Positions 24,301-34,310 of a DNA stretch of 64,000 nt are shown in pieces. The stretch comes from Chryseobacterium kimseyorum (GTDB taxonomy: Bacteria; Bacteroidota; Bacteroidia; Flavobacteriales; Weeksellaceae): contig NZ_JAPDHW010000008.1 of NCBI RefSeq assembly GCF_025971945.1, forward strand, positions 1 to 64,000, written 5' to 3'. Position 1 is the stretch's first letter; each line of letters opens with the position of its first letter. Under the pieces are notes generated by a model. The model saw only the letters and a list, made by a program, of their open reading frames with translations, ran no database searches and was not told where the DNA came from. A program made the position numbers and the translations under genes.

Positions 24301-26568
24301 ATGACATTCGACATTGACATGATCAAAAAAGTGTACGAACGCTATCCTGAAAGAATTGCAGCAGCAAGACAAATTACAGGAAAGCCGTTGACACTTTCAG
24401 AAAAAATTCTTTACACCCACTTGTGGGAAGGAAACGCAACAAAAGAACATGAAAGAGGAAATTCCTATGTGGATTTCGCTCCCGATAGAGTGGCCATGCA
24501 GGATGCGACGGCTCAGATGGCTCTTTTACAGTTTATGCAGGCTGGAAAAGCCAAAGTTGCCGTGCCTTCAACTGCTCACGCAGATCACCTGATTCAGGCG
24601 AGAGTGGGTGCAGAATCAGATTTACAGGAAGGAATCAATAAGAACTCTGAGGTTTTCAACTTCTTAGGCTCCGTCTGTGATAAATACGGAATCGGTTTCT
24701 GGAAACCTGGAGCCGGAATTATCCACCAGGTTGTTTTGGAAAACTACGCATTCCCTGGAGGAATGATGATTGGAACCGACTCTCATACGGTTAACGCTGG
24801 TGGATTAGGAATGGTGGCCATCGGAGTTGGTGGTGCAGATGCTGTTGACGTTATGGCCGGAATGGCTTGGGAATTAAAAATGCCAAAATTAATCGGTGTA
24901 AAATTAACCGGTAAAATGTCTGGCTGGACTTCCGCAAAAGATGTTATCCTAAAAGTAGCCGGAATTCTTACCGTAAAAGGTGGAACCGGATGCATCGTAG
25001 AATATTTCGGTGACGGTGCAATTTCTTTATCCGCAACAGGAAAAGGAACAATCTGTAACATGGGTGCTGAAATCGGTGCCACGACTTCGACTTTCGGATA
25101 TGATGATTCGATGAGAAGATATCTTGCTTCCACCGGAAGACAGGATGTTGTAGATGCCGCAGATAAAGTAGCAGAACATCTAACGGGTGATGCAGAAGTG
25201 TATGCAAACCCTGAACAGTATTTTGATCAGGTGATTGAAATTAATCTATCGGAATTGGCTCCTCATTTAAACGGACCGTTTACACCAGATTTGGCAACTC
25301 CGGTTTCTGAATTTAAAGCAAAAGCAGAAGCGAACGGATGGCCAATCGAAGTGGAATGGGCATTGATCGGATCGTGTACCAACTCTTCATACGAAGATTT
25401 GTCAAGGGCAGCTTCCATCGTTGAAGATGCAGTGGCAAAAGGTGTAAAACCAAAAGCTATTTTAGGAATCAACCCAGGTTCTGAGCAGGTGAAATTTACC
25501 GCGGAAAGAGATGGATTTTTAGATTCTTTCAGAAAATTTGAAAATGCCAGAATCTTTACCAATGCCTGTGGACCTTGTATCGGACAGTGGGACAGAGAAG
25601 GCGCTGACAAAGGTGAGAAAAACTCAATCATTCACTCTTTCAACAGAAACTTTGCAAAAAGAGCCGACGGAAACCCAAATACCCATGCTTTCGTAGCTTC
25701 ACCGGAAATGGTAGCAGCTATCGCAATTTCAGGAAGATTGGATTTCAATCCGATTACAGATACTTTGACTGCTGAAAACGGTGAACAGATAAAATTAAAT
25801 GAGCCAAGCGGTTCGGAATTACCTTCAAAAGGCTTTGCCGTTGATGACAATGGTTACCAGGCGCCTTCAGAAGATGGTTCGACTGTTGAAGTAAAGGTGA
25901 GTCCAACTTCAGACAGACTTCAGTTACTGGAAGAATTCCCGGCTTGGGACGGTAAAAACATTACCGGAGCGAGAGTTTTAATTAAAGCTTTCGGTAAATG
26001 CACAACGGATCACATTTCTATGGCCGGACCGTGGTTGAAATACAGAGGACATTTAGATAATATCTCAAACAACATGTTGATCGGCGCTGTAAATGCGTAC
26101 AACATGGAAACCAACAAAGTAAAAAACCAGCTGGATGGTGCTTACGGTGAAGTTCCTGCTGTACAGAGAGCGTACAAAGCTGCAGGAATTCCTTCGATTG
26201 TTGTGGGGGATCAAAACTATGGTGAAGGTTCTTCAAGAGAGCACGCAGCGATGGAGCCCAGACATTTAGGCGTAAAAGCTGTCCTGGTAAAATCATTTGC
26301 AAGAATTCATGAAACCAACCTGAAAAAACAGGGAATGTTGGGATTGACTTTTGCTGATGAAACAGATTATGATAAAATTCAGGAAGACGACATGGTTAAC
26401 TTCTTAGATTTGGATCAGTTTGCCCCGGGAAAACAGCTGACTTTGGAATTCATTCATACCGATGGAACCAAAGATACTGTTTTGGCGAATCACACGTATA
26501 ATGACCAGCAGATCGATTGGTTTAAGGCAGGTTCTGCTTTGAATTTGATTAAGCAACAGGAGAATTAA
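24301..26568 (+). CDS. acn: Aconitate hydratase, mitochondrial/AcnA-like type
   Basis: A 755-residue aconitase with the classic order: domains 1-3 first, linker, then the swivel domain. The N-terminal [12 protein letters not shown] segment and length match the mitochondrial-type aconitase rather than the longer AcnA. Cluster ligand regions include [11 protein letters not shown] and [13 protein letters not shown], and [15 protein letters not shown] carries the swivel-domain active-site serine and arginine. It performs the same citrate-isocitrate step as the AcnB homologue just upstream. The pair may be expressed under different iron or oxidative conditions, as in bacteria with two aconitases; this is inference. 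Confidence 0.93.
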   Translation: MTFDIDMIKKVYERYPERIAAARQITGKPLTLSEKILYTHLWEGNATKEHERGNSYVDFAPDRVAMQDATAQMALLQFMQAGKAKVAVPSTAHADHLIQARVGAESDLQEGINKNSEVFNFLGSVCDKYGIGFWKPGAGIIHQVVLENYAFPGGMMIGTDSHTVNAGGLGMVAIGVGGADAVDVMAGMAWELKMPKLIGVKLTGKMSGWTSAKDVILKVAGILTVKGGTGCIVEYFGDGAISLSATGKGTICNMGAEIGATTSTFGYDDSMRRYLASTGRQDVVDAADKVAEHLTGDAEVYANPEQYFDQVIEINLSELAPHLNGPFTPDLATPVSEFKAKAEANGWPIEVEWALIGSCTNSSYEDLSRAASIVEDAVAKGVKPKAILGINPGSEQVKFTAERDGFLDSFRKFENARIFTNACGPCIGQWDREGADKGEKNSIIHSFNRNFAKRADGNPNTHAFVASPEMVAAIAISGRLDFNPITDTLTAENGEQIKLNEPSGSELPSKGFAVDDNGYQAPSEDGSTVEVKVSPTSDRLQLLEEFPAWDGKNITGARVLIKAFGKCTTDHISMAGPWLKYRGHLDNISNNMLIGAVNAYNMETNKVKNQLDGAYGEVPAVQRAYKAAGIPSIVVGDQNYGEGSSREHAAMEPRHLGVKAVLVKSFARIHETNLKKQGMLGLTFADETDYDKIQEDDMVNFLDLDQFAPGKQLTLEFIHTDGTKDTVLANHTYNDQQIDWFKAGSALNLIKQQEN

Positions 26569-26587
26569 AATTTCTTTTAAGATAATG

Positions 26588-26618
26588 AAAGCAACTTCAA
26601 AACTGGAGTTGCTTTTTT
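26588..26618. terminator. Bidirectional terminator between acn and the LytTR gene
   Basis: AAAGCAACT (26588-26596) pairs with AGTTGCTTT (26607-26615), with A and T flanks on both sides, between converging genes. Confidence 0.85.
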
Positions 26619-27300
26619 ATTTCAACTTTTCCAGCATATTTGATTTATACATATCACCGATGGGAACCTCATGTCCGGAATTGAGAATAATCTTTTTTGA
26701 ACCTACACTTTTTATCTCATTTAAATTTAAGATAAACGATTTGTGAATCCTTGTAAAATTTGCAGGAAGCTGATTTTCCATCGATTTTAAAGTATCCAAA
26801 ACTATATATTCCTGAGCCTCAGTTTTGATGTTCACGTAATCTTTGATGCTTTCTACATAAAGAATTTCATCAAAATTGATCCGGTGTTTTTGACCAGATG
26901 ATTTTACAAAGAAGTGATTGACTTCTTTTGCTTCATCCAAAGAAAAACGTTCCTGAACTTTCAGAATACTTTGATTAAAACGCCCGAAAGAAATCGGTTT
27001 TAAAAGATAGTCGACGACATTGTGTTCATAACCTTCCAAAGCATATTCTGAATACGCAGTGGTGAGAATATATTTCATTTTGTCACCGACAATTTTCATA
27101 AAGTTGATTCCGTTGAGTTCGGGCATTTGAATATCCAAAAACACAAGATCAACTTCATTTCTCTGAATAAATTCTAAAGCTTCAACAGGATTCTCTGACG
27201 AGAAAACAAGGTCTAAAAAAGGAATTTCCTCAACGTAACTCTCGAGAAGCGCAACGGCAAGCGGCTCGTCATCAACAATAATGCACTTAATTTTTTTCAT
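26617..27300 (-). CDS. LytTR-family response regulator
   Basis: A 227-residue response regulator. The receiver domain spans about 1-120, with acidic pocket D10-D11, phospho-acceptor D56 (LVFLDIQMP) and conserved lysine in LLKPISFGRF near residue 104. The LytTR DNA-binding domain follows at about 130-227 (FFVKSSGQKHRINFDEILYVES, then FTRIHKSFILNL). It acts in the cytoplasm with the histidine kinase encoded just upstream. The two genes overlap by 14 bases, showing translational coupling. Targets are not visible; no adjacent transporter or effector gene suggests one. Confidence 0.93.
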   Translation of the reverse strand: MKKIKCIIVDDEPLAVALLESYVEEIPFLDLVFSSENPVEALEFIQRNEVDLVFLDIQMPELNGINFMKIVGDKMKYILTTAYSEYALEGYEHNVVDYLLKPISFGRFNQSILKVQERFSLDEAKEVNHFFVKSSGQKHRINFDEILYVESIKDYVNIKTEAQEYIVLDTLKSMENQLPANFTRIHKSFILNLNEIKSVGSKKIILNSGHEVPIGDMYKSNMLEKLK

Positions 27301-28300
27301 TCAAATCAATCTTTAAATCTATTGTAAAATCAATATCTGTTTCTGTAATTTTCAGCTCATATTTTTTGGGATACAATATTTCGAGACGCTTTTTTACATT
27401 TTCAATTCCGATTCCGGAAATCTCATCTTTCAATTTTTCACTTTTGAAGTTGAAGAGATATAAATGCAGAATTTTATTTTTATCCGAAATTTTCATCTCA
27501 AAACCTTTATTTCTAAAATCTCCATGCTTGAAAGCATTTTCAACAAACGGAACTAAAATCATTGGTGAAATTTTGAGTTCCGGATCGTTCAGCTTTTTTT
27601 CAACACTCAATAATTCAGGATTTCTAATTCTCAATTTTTCAAGTTCAATCAAACTGTCGAGGTAGCCAATTTCTTTATCTAAAGTAATGAAATCATTTTC
27701 AAGATCTTTGGTTGTGTATCTTAACAATTGCCCCAGCTGCTCAATTGCCGGCAATGCTTTCTCCGAATTCTGATAAACCAAAGCATAGATATTATTCAGA
27801 GAATTAAATATAAAATGCGGATTAATCTGTGTTTTTAAAGCCTGTAATTCTGCAGTTTTCTTCGCTTCAGTCAATTCCGATTTTTCTTTTTCCGCATTGA
27901 TAAAATATTTAAAAAACCAAAATGCTGTACTGATAAAAATCGTCGTGCTGCTGTAGAAAACATTATCGAAAAAATAATAGAAAATATTGGTGTCCGCCGG
28001 ATAATTTCTGATATTAAAAATTGCTGGGAAAAGCCACTGTTCAATAGAATACCGTATCCCGACAAAGCAACTTACGCTGATAACAAAAGCAAAAACAGAA
28101 CGGTAAATTTTATCGGCATGGAAAAACGTTGGAACAACAAGGAAATAATTTACATAAAAACATATAAAGCTCGCCATGAAAAACGTAATATCGAGAATGA
28201 CAGAGCTGATTCCATAGGCAATTCCGGGAAGGACGACAGAACCAATGAGGTAAATTACCCAGAAAAATATATGCAGATAAATAAATTTTTCAATTTTCAT
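27287..28300 (-). CDS. LytS-type sensor histidine kinase
   Basis: A 337-residue membrane kinase. Four hydrophobic segments cover about residues 8-30, 33-57, 68-85 and 112-132, with short loops and no large external sensor. The His_kinase dimerisation part follows a coiled coil (EKEKSELTEAKKTAELQALK) and has H162 in INPHFIFNSLNN, as in LytS/YehU kinases. The N-box VPFVENAFKHG is present, and GIGIENVKKRLEILYP is the G-box region. The small membrane part suggests sensing within the membrane. It is the first gene of the pair with the LytTR regulator, and a -7 box ends four bases before its ATG. Confidence 0.92.
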   Translation of the reverse strand: MKIEKFIYLHIFFWVIYLIGSVVLPGIAYGISSVILDITFFMASFICFYVNYFLVVPTFFHADKIYRSVFAFVISVSCFVGIRYSIEQWLFPAIFNIRNYPADTNIFYYFFDNVFYSSTTIFISTAFWFFKYFINAEKEKSELTEAKKTAELQALKTQINPHFIFNSLNNIYALVYQNSEKALPAIEQLGQLLRYTTKDLENDFITLDKEIGYLDSLIELEKLRIRNPELLSVEKKLNDPELKISPMILVPFVENAFKHGDFRNKGFEMKISDKNKILHLYLFNFKSEKLKDEISGIGIENVKKRLEILYPKKYELKITETDIDFTIDLKIDLNEKN

Positions 28301-28304
28301 AAAA

Positions 28305-28312
28305 CAAATTTA
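28305..28312 (-). promoter_or_regulatory. Candidate -7 box of the histidine kinase gene
   Basis: Minus-strand TAAATTTGT fits TAnnTTTGY and ends only four bases before the ATG at 28300, predicting a leaderless mRNA for the kinase-regulator pair. Confidence 0.45.
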
Positions 28313-28435
28313 AAATTTCATTTAAAACTGCCACTCCCGATTCTACAAACCCATCGGTTTTTCGGATGAAATTTATTTTAACTGAATAAATTGACTCTTC
28401 CTCTAAAAGCTGTTTCATAAAAAATAAATGACCAT

Positions 28436-28443
28436 TAGTTTTG
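28436..28443 (+). promoter_or_regulatory. Candidate -7 box of the DUF5694-like gene
   Basis: Plus-strand TAGTTTTG matches TAnnTTTG and lies 22 bases before the ATG at 28466. Confidence 0.35.
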
Positions 28444-28465
28444 AATAAATTTAAAATTAAAACAT

Positions 28466-29302
28466 ATGAATTTCAACAAACTTCTTATCCCTTTATTACT
28501 TTTGTTAGCTGCGAAAATATTTGCTCAGAAAACGCCTTACGACAAACTTACTATTTATAAAACAAAATTTGATGATGCTGTTCCCGTACTAAATGTCGCC
28601 ACCTTTCACATGGGACAAACTCCGGATGCAAACAGCACCGAATTTAATGAACATGATTTAAAAAACCAGCTCGAAATAAAGGAAGTTGCGAAACTTCTGG
28701 CAGAGTTTAAACCGACAATTATTGTGATCGAAGATTTACCACAAAATGACAGCCTGAGAAATATGTATTATCAGGAATATGTAAAAAATCCAAAACTGAA
28801 GTTTGAAAATCCTGATGAACGCGAACTTTTGGCTTATGAAGTTGGAAGATTGAGTGGCTCAAAAAAGATTTTTGGAATTGATTTTAAAGAAAATTACAAC
28901 TATAAAATCGGGTATTTCGTTCCCAATAAGATGGATAAAAATACAAATGATGCGTACTGGAAATTATCAGCAGAAAACGACAGAAAAAATCCTGAGGATG
29001 GAATCCCTTTCTATGATTTGTTTAAGCTCAATAATCATCCTCAGTATTTGGAAAGTTTAATTAATCTCAATGCAGACATGCTGACGTATGTTTCAACCAA
29101 GGGAAAATCTGAAGGTGCTGATGAAGCCGCGAAATTCTATCACAGAAACCTTGTAATGTTTTCTAATTTAAACCAAATTCCAATCGATAAAAACGACAGA
29201 ATATTTATTTTAATGGGTGGAGCGCACACTGCATTCTTTATGGATTTTTTGAAGAGAAGTCCGAAATACAAAGTGGAAAACATATTTGATTACTTAAAAT
29301 AA
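28466..29302 (+). CDS. DUF5694-like exported protein
   Basis: A 278-residue protein with a signal peptide (hydrophobic LLIPLLLLLAAKIFAQ). The mature part starts with VLNVATFHMGQTPDANSTEF and includes FKPTIIVIEDLPQND and a late GGAHTAFFMDFLKRS. These spacings resemble the TraB/GumN-like fold, where HMG and GGAH histidines act as metal or active-site residues. The match to DUF5694 is from memory of its conserved opening and closing motifs. A peptidase-like or metal-dependent role is therefore possible but unproven. It is convergent with the disulfide reductase gene, five bases apart. Confidence 0.75.
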   Translation: MNFNKLLIPLLLLLAAKIFAQKTPYDKLTIYKTKFDDAVPVLNVATFHMGQTPDANSTEFNEHDLKNQLEIKEVAKLLAEFKPTIIVIEDLPQNDSLRNMYYQEYVKNPKLKFENPDERELLAYEVGRLSGSKKIFGIDFKENYNYKIGYFVPNKMDKNTNDAYWKLSAENDRKNPEDGIPFYDLFKLNNHPQYLESLINLNADMLTYVSTKGKSEGADEAAKFYHRNLVMFSNLNQIPIDKNDRIFILMGGAHTAFFMDFLKRSPKYKVENIFDYLK

Positions 29303-29307
29303 GCAGT

Positions 29308-30693
29308 TTATTCCAATTCATCAAATAGCGTATTTAAAGATTCCGAATACGTAGGATGCGAAAAAATGAAAGTCTGTAAAACCTTGGCAGGAATATTTCC
29401 GGTCATCGCCATTTGAATGACAGATGCCATTTCTCCTCCTTCGGTGCCGATGATCGCAGCTCCTAAAATCTTACCGCTGTCCTGATCTACGATTGCTTTC
29501 CAAATACCTTGTATTTCTGCGGATTCCAGTCCACGTGTAATTCTTTTAGCTTCAATTTTGACGACCGAAAAATTTAGTTTCTTCTGTGTTGCCTCTTTTT
29601 CAGACAAGCCTACTCTGCCGACCTGCGGATCTGTAAAGACTGTGTAAGGAATGATTCGTCCTTCTGTAGACCCTGTTTTTTCATCCAAAATATTATCGCT
29701 TACGATCACGTAATCATTGTAAGCGATATGGGTAAACTGCGGACCGCCTTTAATGTCTCCGAGTGCGTAGACTCCATCAACATTGGTTTCCAGTTTAGAA
29801 TTTACTTTGATGAATCCTTTTTCGTCTGCTTTTATGCCGGCATTTTCGAGCTTCAAACTGTCTGAATTGGATTTTCTGCCGGGGACGATCAACAAATGTG
29901 TTCCTTTGATCTGCTTCTGCTTATGATCTTCGGAAAAAGTTAAAGTAATTTCTTGACCGTCCTGCTCCACTTTTTCAATCTCAGCATTCAGGTGAAATTT
30001 CAGTCCTTCCTCTTCCAGTATTTCCTGCATATTTGTTGCAATATCTGGATCTTCGTTAGACATGATCTGACTTGCTTTATCAACGATAACTACTTCACTT
30101 CCGAAACGGCTGTACATCTGACCCAATTCCAGTCCGATGTAGCCACTGCCAATCACGATTAATTTTTCTGGAATTTCACGAAGTTCAAGTATTCCTGTAG
30201 AATCGTACCATTTCACATTGTTTAGGCCATCAATTTCAAGAGTTGCGGGTCTGCATCCGGCGTTAATGAAGATGTGAGGCGCTGTAAATTCAACAGTTTC
30301 GCCATTTTCCTGTTGCACAGAAATTGTTTTTTCTCCGCTGAAAGATGCCGTCCCAAATATCAGGTCAAGATTCCCGGCTTCCTCTAAATTTTTCTTCACC
30401 CCTTTTCTGGAATCTTCTACAATTTTTTCCTTCCTTTTCTGAGTGGCATCAAAATCTATTGATACTTTCTGAACTGAAATCCCATGTTTTTCTGAACTAT
30501 TTATCGTGTGCATTACTTTAGCCGAGGCGATTAAGATTTTACTTGGCGTGCATCCCACATTTACGCAGACACCACCCAGCATTCCTTCAGATTTCTCTAT
30601 TAAAACTGTTTTCCAGCCGGCAGAAGATAATTTTATTGCAAGAGGATTTCCTGCTTGTCCGGAACCGATGATGATGGCGTCTTTTTGTATCAT
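29308..30693 (-). CDS. FAD-dependent pyridine nucleotide-disulfide oxidoreductase
   Basis: A 461-residue class I flavoprotein of the dihydrolipoamide dehydrogenase / mercuric reductase / glutathione reductase group. GSGQAGNPLA (10-19) binds FAD. The redox cysteines are C43 and C48 in GGVCVNVGCTPSK, and the NAD(P)-binding GSGYIGLELGQ lies near residue 178. The C-terminal HPTYSE motif (H446, E451) gives the catalytic acid/base dyad. No lipoyl or heavy-metal domain is attached and no dehydrogenase-complex subunit is adjacent, so it is probably not the pyruvate-complex E3. MerA-like or soluble reductase activity is more likely; the substrate remains open. Confidence 0.88.
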   Translation of the reverse strand: MIQKDAIIIGSGQAGNPLAIKLSSAGWKTVLIEKSEGMLGGVCVNVGCTPSKILIASAKVMHTINSSEKHGISVQKVSIDFDATQKRKEKIVEDSRKGVKKNLEEAGNLDLIFGTASFSGEKTISVQQENGETVEFTAPHIFINAGCRPATLEIDGLNNVKWYDSTGILELREIPEKLIVIGSGYIGLELGQMYSRFGSEVVIVDKASQIMSNEDPDIATNMQEILEEEGLKFHLNAEIEKVEQDGQEITLTFSEDHKQKQIKGTHLLIVPGRKSNSDSLKLENAGIKADEKGFIKVNSKLETNVDGVYALGDIKGGPQFTHIAYNDYVIVSDNILDEKTGSTEGRIIPYTVFTDPQVGRVGLSEKEATQKKLNFSVVKIEAKRITRGLESAEIQGIWKAIVDQDSGKILGAAIIGTEGGEMASVIQMAMTGNIPAKVLQTFIFSHPTYSESLNTLFDELE

Positions 30694-30979
30694 TATTTTG
30701 AAGTTGATTTAGATTGTAAACTGTATTTATTATCAGTTTCAATTTCTATTCCTTTATGGATTAATAATAAAATAAATAGCCAGAATTTTATAATTCAATT
30801 ACATTTTTTCTGGAAAGTTTAGGTTTAGGATTGTTATCTATTAATAAGGTAATATCAAACCCTCGATTATGAAAAAGAACTTAGGATTGCAAATGTTTTT
30901 CATACAATCATTTTTCTTCTGTTCTTCTGTAACAAAATCCGTTTTTCGGCGTCTAACAGAATAAATAGTAAATCCCCAG

Positions 30980-33202
30980 ATGAAGAAAATACTACTTTCT
31001 CTTTCAGTATTAGCGTCAACGCTCTTTTTTGCTCAGGAAACGAAAGAAACAAACAATTCTAAAATTAAAGAAAAGGAAATTGAAGGCGTGGTCATGACCA
31101 AAACTAAGAAAGCCATTGAGCAGAAGGCTGACCGTACAATTTTTGATTTTTCTGAACAGTCACATCTGAATAACGGAAATGTTTTGGAGGGAATCAAAAA
31201 ACTTCCCGGACTAGTTTCTACTGACATCGCAGGAATGATGTATCAAGGTAAAATGCTGGATGTCTATTTAAATGGAAGACCTTTAAATATTTCAAGTAAT
31301 GAACTGAATTCTTTTCTTGAAGGAATGCCCGCAAATTCTGTCGAAAAAATTGAAGTGATCACACAGCCCGGAGCAGAATTTCCTGCCACATCGGGAGGTG
31401 CAATTATGAACATTATTACCAATAAAAATGCAAATAAATATCTCACAGCCACTTACTCCGGAAACTATAATTTTTCCAATGAAGACAAACTGAGAAGCAG
31501 AACGAGTAATTCTTTAAATTTAAATGCAAGAAACAAACTGTTTGGATGGCAGCTAAGCGTAGGACAAAACTACCGTGAAAGCATGATGAATTCTAACCAA
31601 GACAATCTGATGTTTGCAAATACAGACAGAGTCGGAAGAGGATATTTTGCAAAATCCGGACTGACATTTGACTTAGGTGAGGACCGGTTGCTTTTAAACT
31701 ATGATATTTACCATAATAAAAATGATAATTACACGGCAAGTATTGGCTTAGCAGACGTCACGGTTTTGCAAAATCCAAAAATTTCCAGAGAAGCATATTT
31801 TAATGCTTTTGATGCAGCCAATACCAATAATCTTAGACAGGAAGCCGTGGCTACTTATCAGGTTCGTTTTGACGACAAACTCAAAAAACTTGATTTTCAA
31901 TTTGGTTTTACGAAATCGGACAGCAAATTTGGTCAGAATAATATTTTCAGGAATGGAATTTTCACCGATACCCAACAGCCATTCGATTTTACAGCAGGAA
32001 ATGTGTTAGAAAACAGTTCAGATATGAGAATTGCCAATTTCAAAGTGGATTATTCTCAGCCGTTAAAGATTCTTGATGACGGGAAAGTAAGTTTCGGAGG
32101 TTTGTATGAAAAACAAAATTTCGATACAGAAAGTCGCGGACTTACCAATCTTGAATATCAAAGACAGACTGCATCCACTTATCTGGAGTTTCAGGCTAAA
32201 TTGAAGAAATTTGATTTCATTGCCGGCGCGAGGGCAGAAAATTATGATATTTCAGGAATTACCAGAGTTGACAGCAGCAATACGATTATTCAGAAAGATT
32301 TAATTCCATTCAACAAGTTTAAAATTTTCCCAAATGCAAGCGTGCAGTACAGTGTGATGAAACAGGTGTATGCTTTGGCTAATTACAATAAAAAAATTAA
32401 TCTGCCGAGTATTTCTGCATTAAACCCAAACAACAATACATTCCAGGGACCAAACACTCAGGTCACAGGAAACCCTTTCCTTCAACCTACCATCTTCGAT
32501 AATTTTGAAGTGAAAATATCTGCTTTTGATTATGCATTTATTGGGTATAGTGTGAGTAATGCCAAAAATCAGGTTGCACAGATTATAAGAAGAGAAGGAA
32601 AGAATATTTTTAACCAGCAGGTGAACATTTCGGAGATGAAGATTCATAATTTCAACGTTGGACTTCCTGTTCCGTTTATGATTTTTTCAAAGCCACTGAG
32701 TGAGATTATGAAATTTGATTTTAATCCTGATAAAATTAATTTTATGTATCTGTATGCAGGATATCAAAAACACGACATCAATAATCTGCAAAATAATGGC
32801 TTCTGGATTTTCAATGTTATGACGCAGATCCTTCTTCCAAAAGACATCAAGCTGACAGCAAACTACAGTTACTTAACGCCAAGAGCAGGATATTTTTATT
32901 TTACCGCAGAAAAACCATTCAACAATTCAGTAGATATCACGCTAACCAAGAAATTTCTTGACAACCGTTTGACGGTTTCCATCTTTGGAAATGATATCTT
33001 AAACGGACAGGTGATGCAGATCAGAACCAACAACCCGACTGGAGGTGAAAGCCTTTTCATCAGAACAAAATACGACAGCAGAAATTTTGGTTTATCGGTG
33101 AACTATAAGATTCCGACGAAGAACAAATTAGCGAAAGAAGATGCCAATATTCTTAACAGCAAGAAAGAAGAGACTGGTGGAGTGTTGCAGACCGGTCAGT
33201 AA
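30980..33202 (+). CDS. TonB-receptor-like outer-membrane beta-barrel protein
   Basis: A 740-residue outer-membrane protein. The signal peptide ends at TLFFAQ. A plug-like domain covers about 40-150 (LEGIKKLPGLVS, VYLNGRPLNIS, SVEKIEVITQPGAEFPATSGGAIMNI), followed by a large barrel of the OMP_b-brl_3 type. It lacks the N-terminal carboxypeptidase-like repeat found in many relatives. Such proteins are TonB-dependent receptor relatives with unknown ligands. No substrate-binding lipoprotein or enzyme is adjacent, so no ligand can be proposed. A bidirectional terminator follows. Confidence 0.85.
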   Translation: MKKILLSLSVLASTLFFAQETKETNNSKIKEKEIEGVVMTKTKKAIEQKADRTIFDFSEQSHLNNGNVLEGIKKLPGLVSTDIAGMMYQGKMLDVYLNGRPLNISSNELNSFLEGMPANSVEKIEVITQPGAEFPATSGGAIMNIITNKNANKYLTATYSGNYNFSNEDKLRSRTSNSLNLNARNKLFGWQLSVGQNYRESMMNSNQDNLMFANTDRVGRGYFAKSGLTFDLGEDRLLLNYDIYHNKNDNYTASIGLADVTVLQNPKISREAYFNAFDAANTNNLRQEAVATYQVRFDDKLKKLDFQFGFTKSDSKFGQNNIFRNGIFTDTQQPFDFTAGNVLENSSDMRIANFKVDYSQPLKILDDGKVSFGGLYEKQNFDTESRGLTNLEYQRQTASTYLEFQAKLKKFDFIAGARAENYDISGITRVDSSNTIIQKDLIPFNKFKIFPNASVQYSVMKQVYALANYNKKINLPSISALNPNNNTFQGPNTQVTGNPFLQPTIFDNFEVKISAFDYAFIGYSVSNAKNQVAQIIRREGKNIFNQQVNISEMKIHNFNVGLPVPFMIFSKPLSEIMKFDFNPDKINFMYLYAGYQKHDINNLQNNGFWIFNVMTQILLPKDIKLTANYSYLTPRAGYFYFTAEKPFNNSVDITLTKKFLDNRLTVSIFGNDILNGQVMQIRTNNPTGGESLFIRTKYDSRNFGLSVNYKIPTKNKLAKEDANILNSKKEETGGVLQTGQ

Positions 33203-33255
33203 AGAAAAGTTATCGGTACTGAGAGAAGGTGTGACATCCAATATTTACACTAAAT

Positions 33256-33297
33256 AAAAGATGGCTCTGAATAATATCAGAGCCATCTTTTATTTTT
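33256..33297. terminator. Bidirectional terminator
   Basis: A 15-bp stem (33256-33270 with 33277-33291; GATGGCTCTGA core) followed by T-rich sequence lies between the converging barrel-protein and rluA-like genes. Confidence 0.92.
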
Positions 33298-33300
33298 AAT

Positions 33301-33981
33301 TTAGTTTTCTTCACATGCTCTCCATATCGCATCATTTTGAGGAACAGGTGCAGTGATGACAATATTTTCTTTTGTCACAGGGTGTACAAATTCTAATTTT
33401 CTTGCATGAAGATTGATTCCGCCATCGGGATTGGATCTTGGAGCTCCGTATTTTAAATCACCCTTAATAGGAACTCCAGTTTTCGACAACTGAGCCCGGA
33501 TCTGATGGTGACGGCCTGTTTCCAGATCAATTTCCAATAGAAGATAATTATCTAAAGTCTTTATTACTGTATACGTAAGGATAGATTCTTTCGCCCCTTC
33601 TGTAACTTTCGTAAAAACACTGGCTTTATTATTCTTTTCGTTTTTCTTTAAATAATGAATCAGTCTCTGACTTTGGGGAATTATCTCTTTACCGACCACT
33701 GCCCAATATGTTTTTTTAACCTCCCGATTTTTCACCATCTGAGTTAAACGGCTGAGTGCTTTAGAAGTTTTAGCATAAATAACCAAGCCCGATGTAGGGC
33801 GGTCAATACGATGCACCAAACCAAGGAAAACATTTCCCGGCTTGCCATCTCTTATTTTTATGAAATTTTTAATAGAATCCAGCAGAGATTCATCTCCGGT
33901 CTTATCTCCCTGCACTAATTGCCCAACTTTTTTATTGATAACCAAAAGGTGATTATCTTCATAAACAATTTGTTCCTCCAT
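33301..33981 (-). CDS. RluA-family pseudouridine synthase
   Basis: A 226-residue RNA-modifying enzyme that isomerises uridine to pseudouridine. The catalytic aspartate is D60 in LVHRIDRPTSGLVIYAK, the RluA-family motif II, and LETGRHHQIRAQL is the later conserved motif. There is no S4 RNA-binding domain, so it is of the short RluC/TruC-like form; rRNA or tRNA target unknown. It is the last gene of a panB - small membrane protein - synthase operon, starting two bases after the preceding gene. Confidence 0.92.
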   Translation of the reverse strand: MEEQIVYEDNHLLVINKKVGQLVQGDKTGDESLLDSIKNFIKIRDGKPGNVFLGLVHRIDRPTSGLVIYAKTSKALSRLTQMVKNREVKKTYWAVVGKEIIPQSQRLIHYLKKNEKNNKASVFTKVTEGAKESILTYTVIKTLDNYLLLEIDLETGRHHQIRAQLSKTGVPIKGDLKYGAPRSNPDGGINLHARKLEFVHPVTKENIVITAPVPQNDAIWRACEEN

Positions 33982-33983
33982 AA

Positions 33984-34310
33984 TTACTGACGGTTCGCTG
34001 ATCTGTTGGTAAACGAAATGATTACTCCACCCAGTAAACCAATTGTTTTAATAAATGAAAAATTAGAATCCACTGGCAAAAATGCTCCGATGATACACAA
34101 AGCTGCTGCTCCATACATTGGATATTTAAATTTTTCATTGGCAAGCAACGGAGCCTGTAAGATGAAACTTAATCCTATTAAAAGATAAAAAAGCTTCCTT
34201 GAAAGAATGTCATTAATCTCAGGTGAAAACAAATGAAACCAACCCACAACCAAACATAATATAGCTAAAACAGAAATTACTCCCTGTGCCAATTGCAAAT
34301 TATCTCTCAT
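33984..34310 (-). CDS. Small integral membrane protein, unknown function
   Basis: A 108-residue protein with four predicted membrane segments at about 8-27, 37-54, 64-82 and 87-102 and very short loops. I see no motif beyond hydrophobic helices. Its ATG overlaps the panB stop codon by one base, and it ends two bases before the pseudouridine synthase start. It is therefore part of a tight three-gene operon. No functional link to pantothenate synthesis is evident. Confidence 0.75.
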   Translation of the reverse strand: MRDNLQLAQGVISVLAILCLVVGWFHLFSPEINDILSRKLFYLLIGLSFILQAPLLANEKFKYPMYGAAALCIIGAFLPVDSNFSFIKTIGLLGGVIISFTNRSANRQ

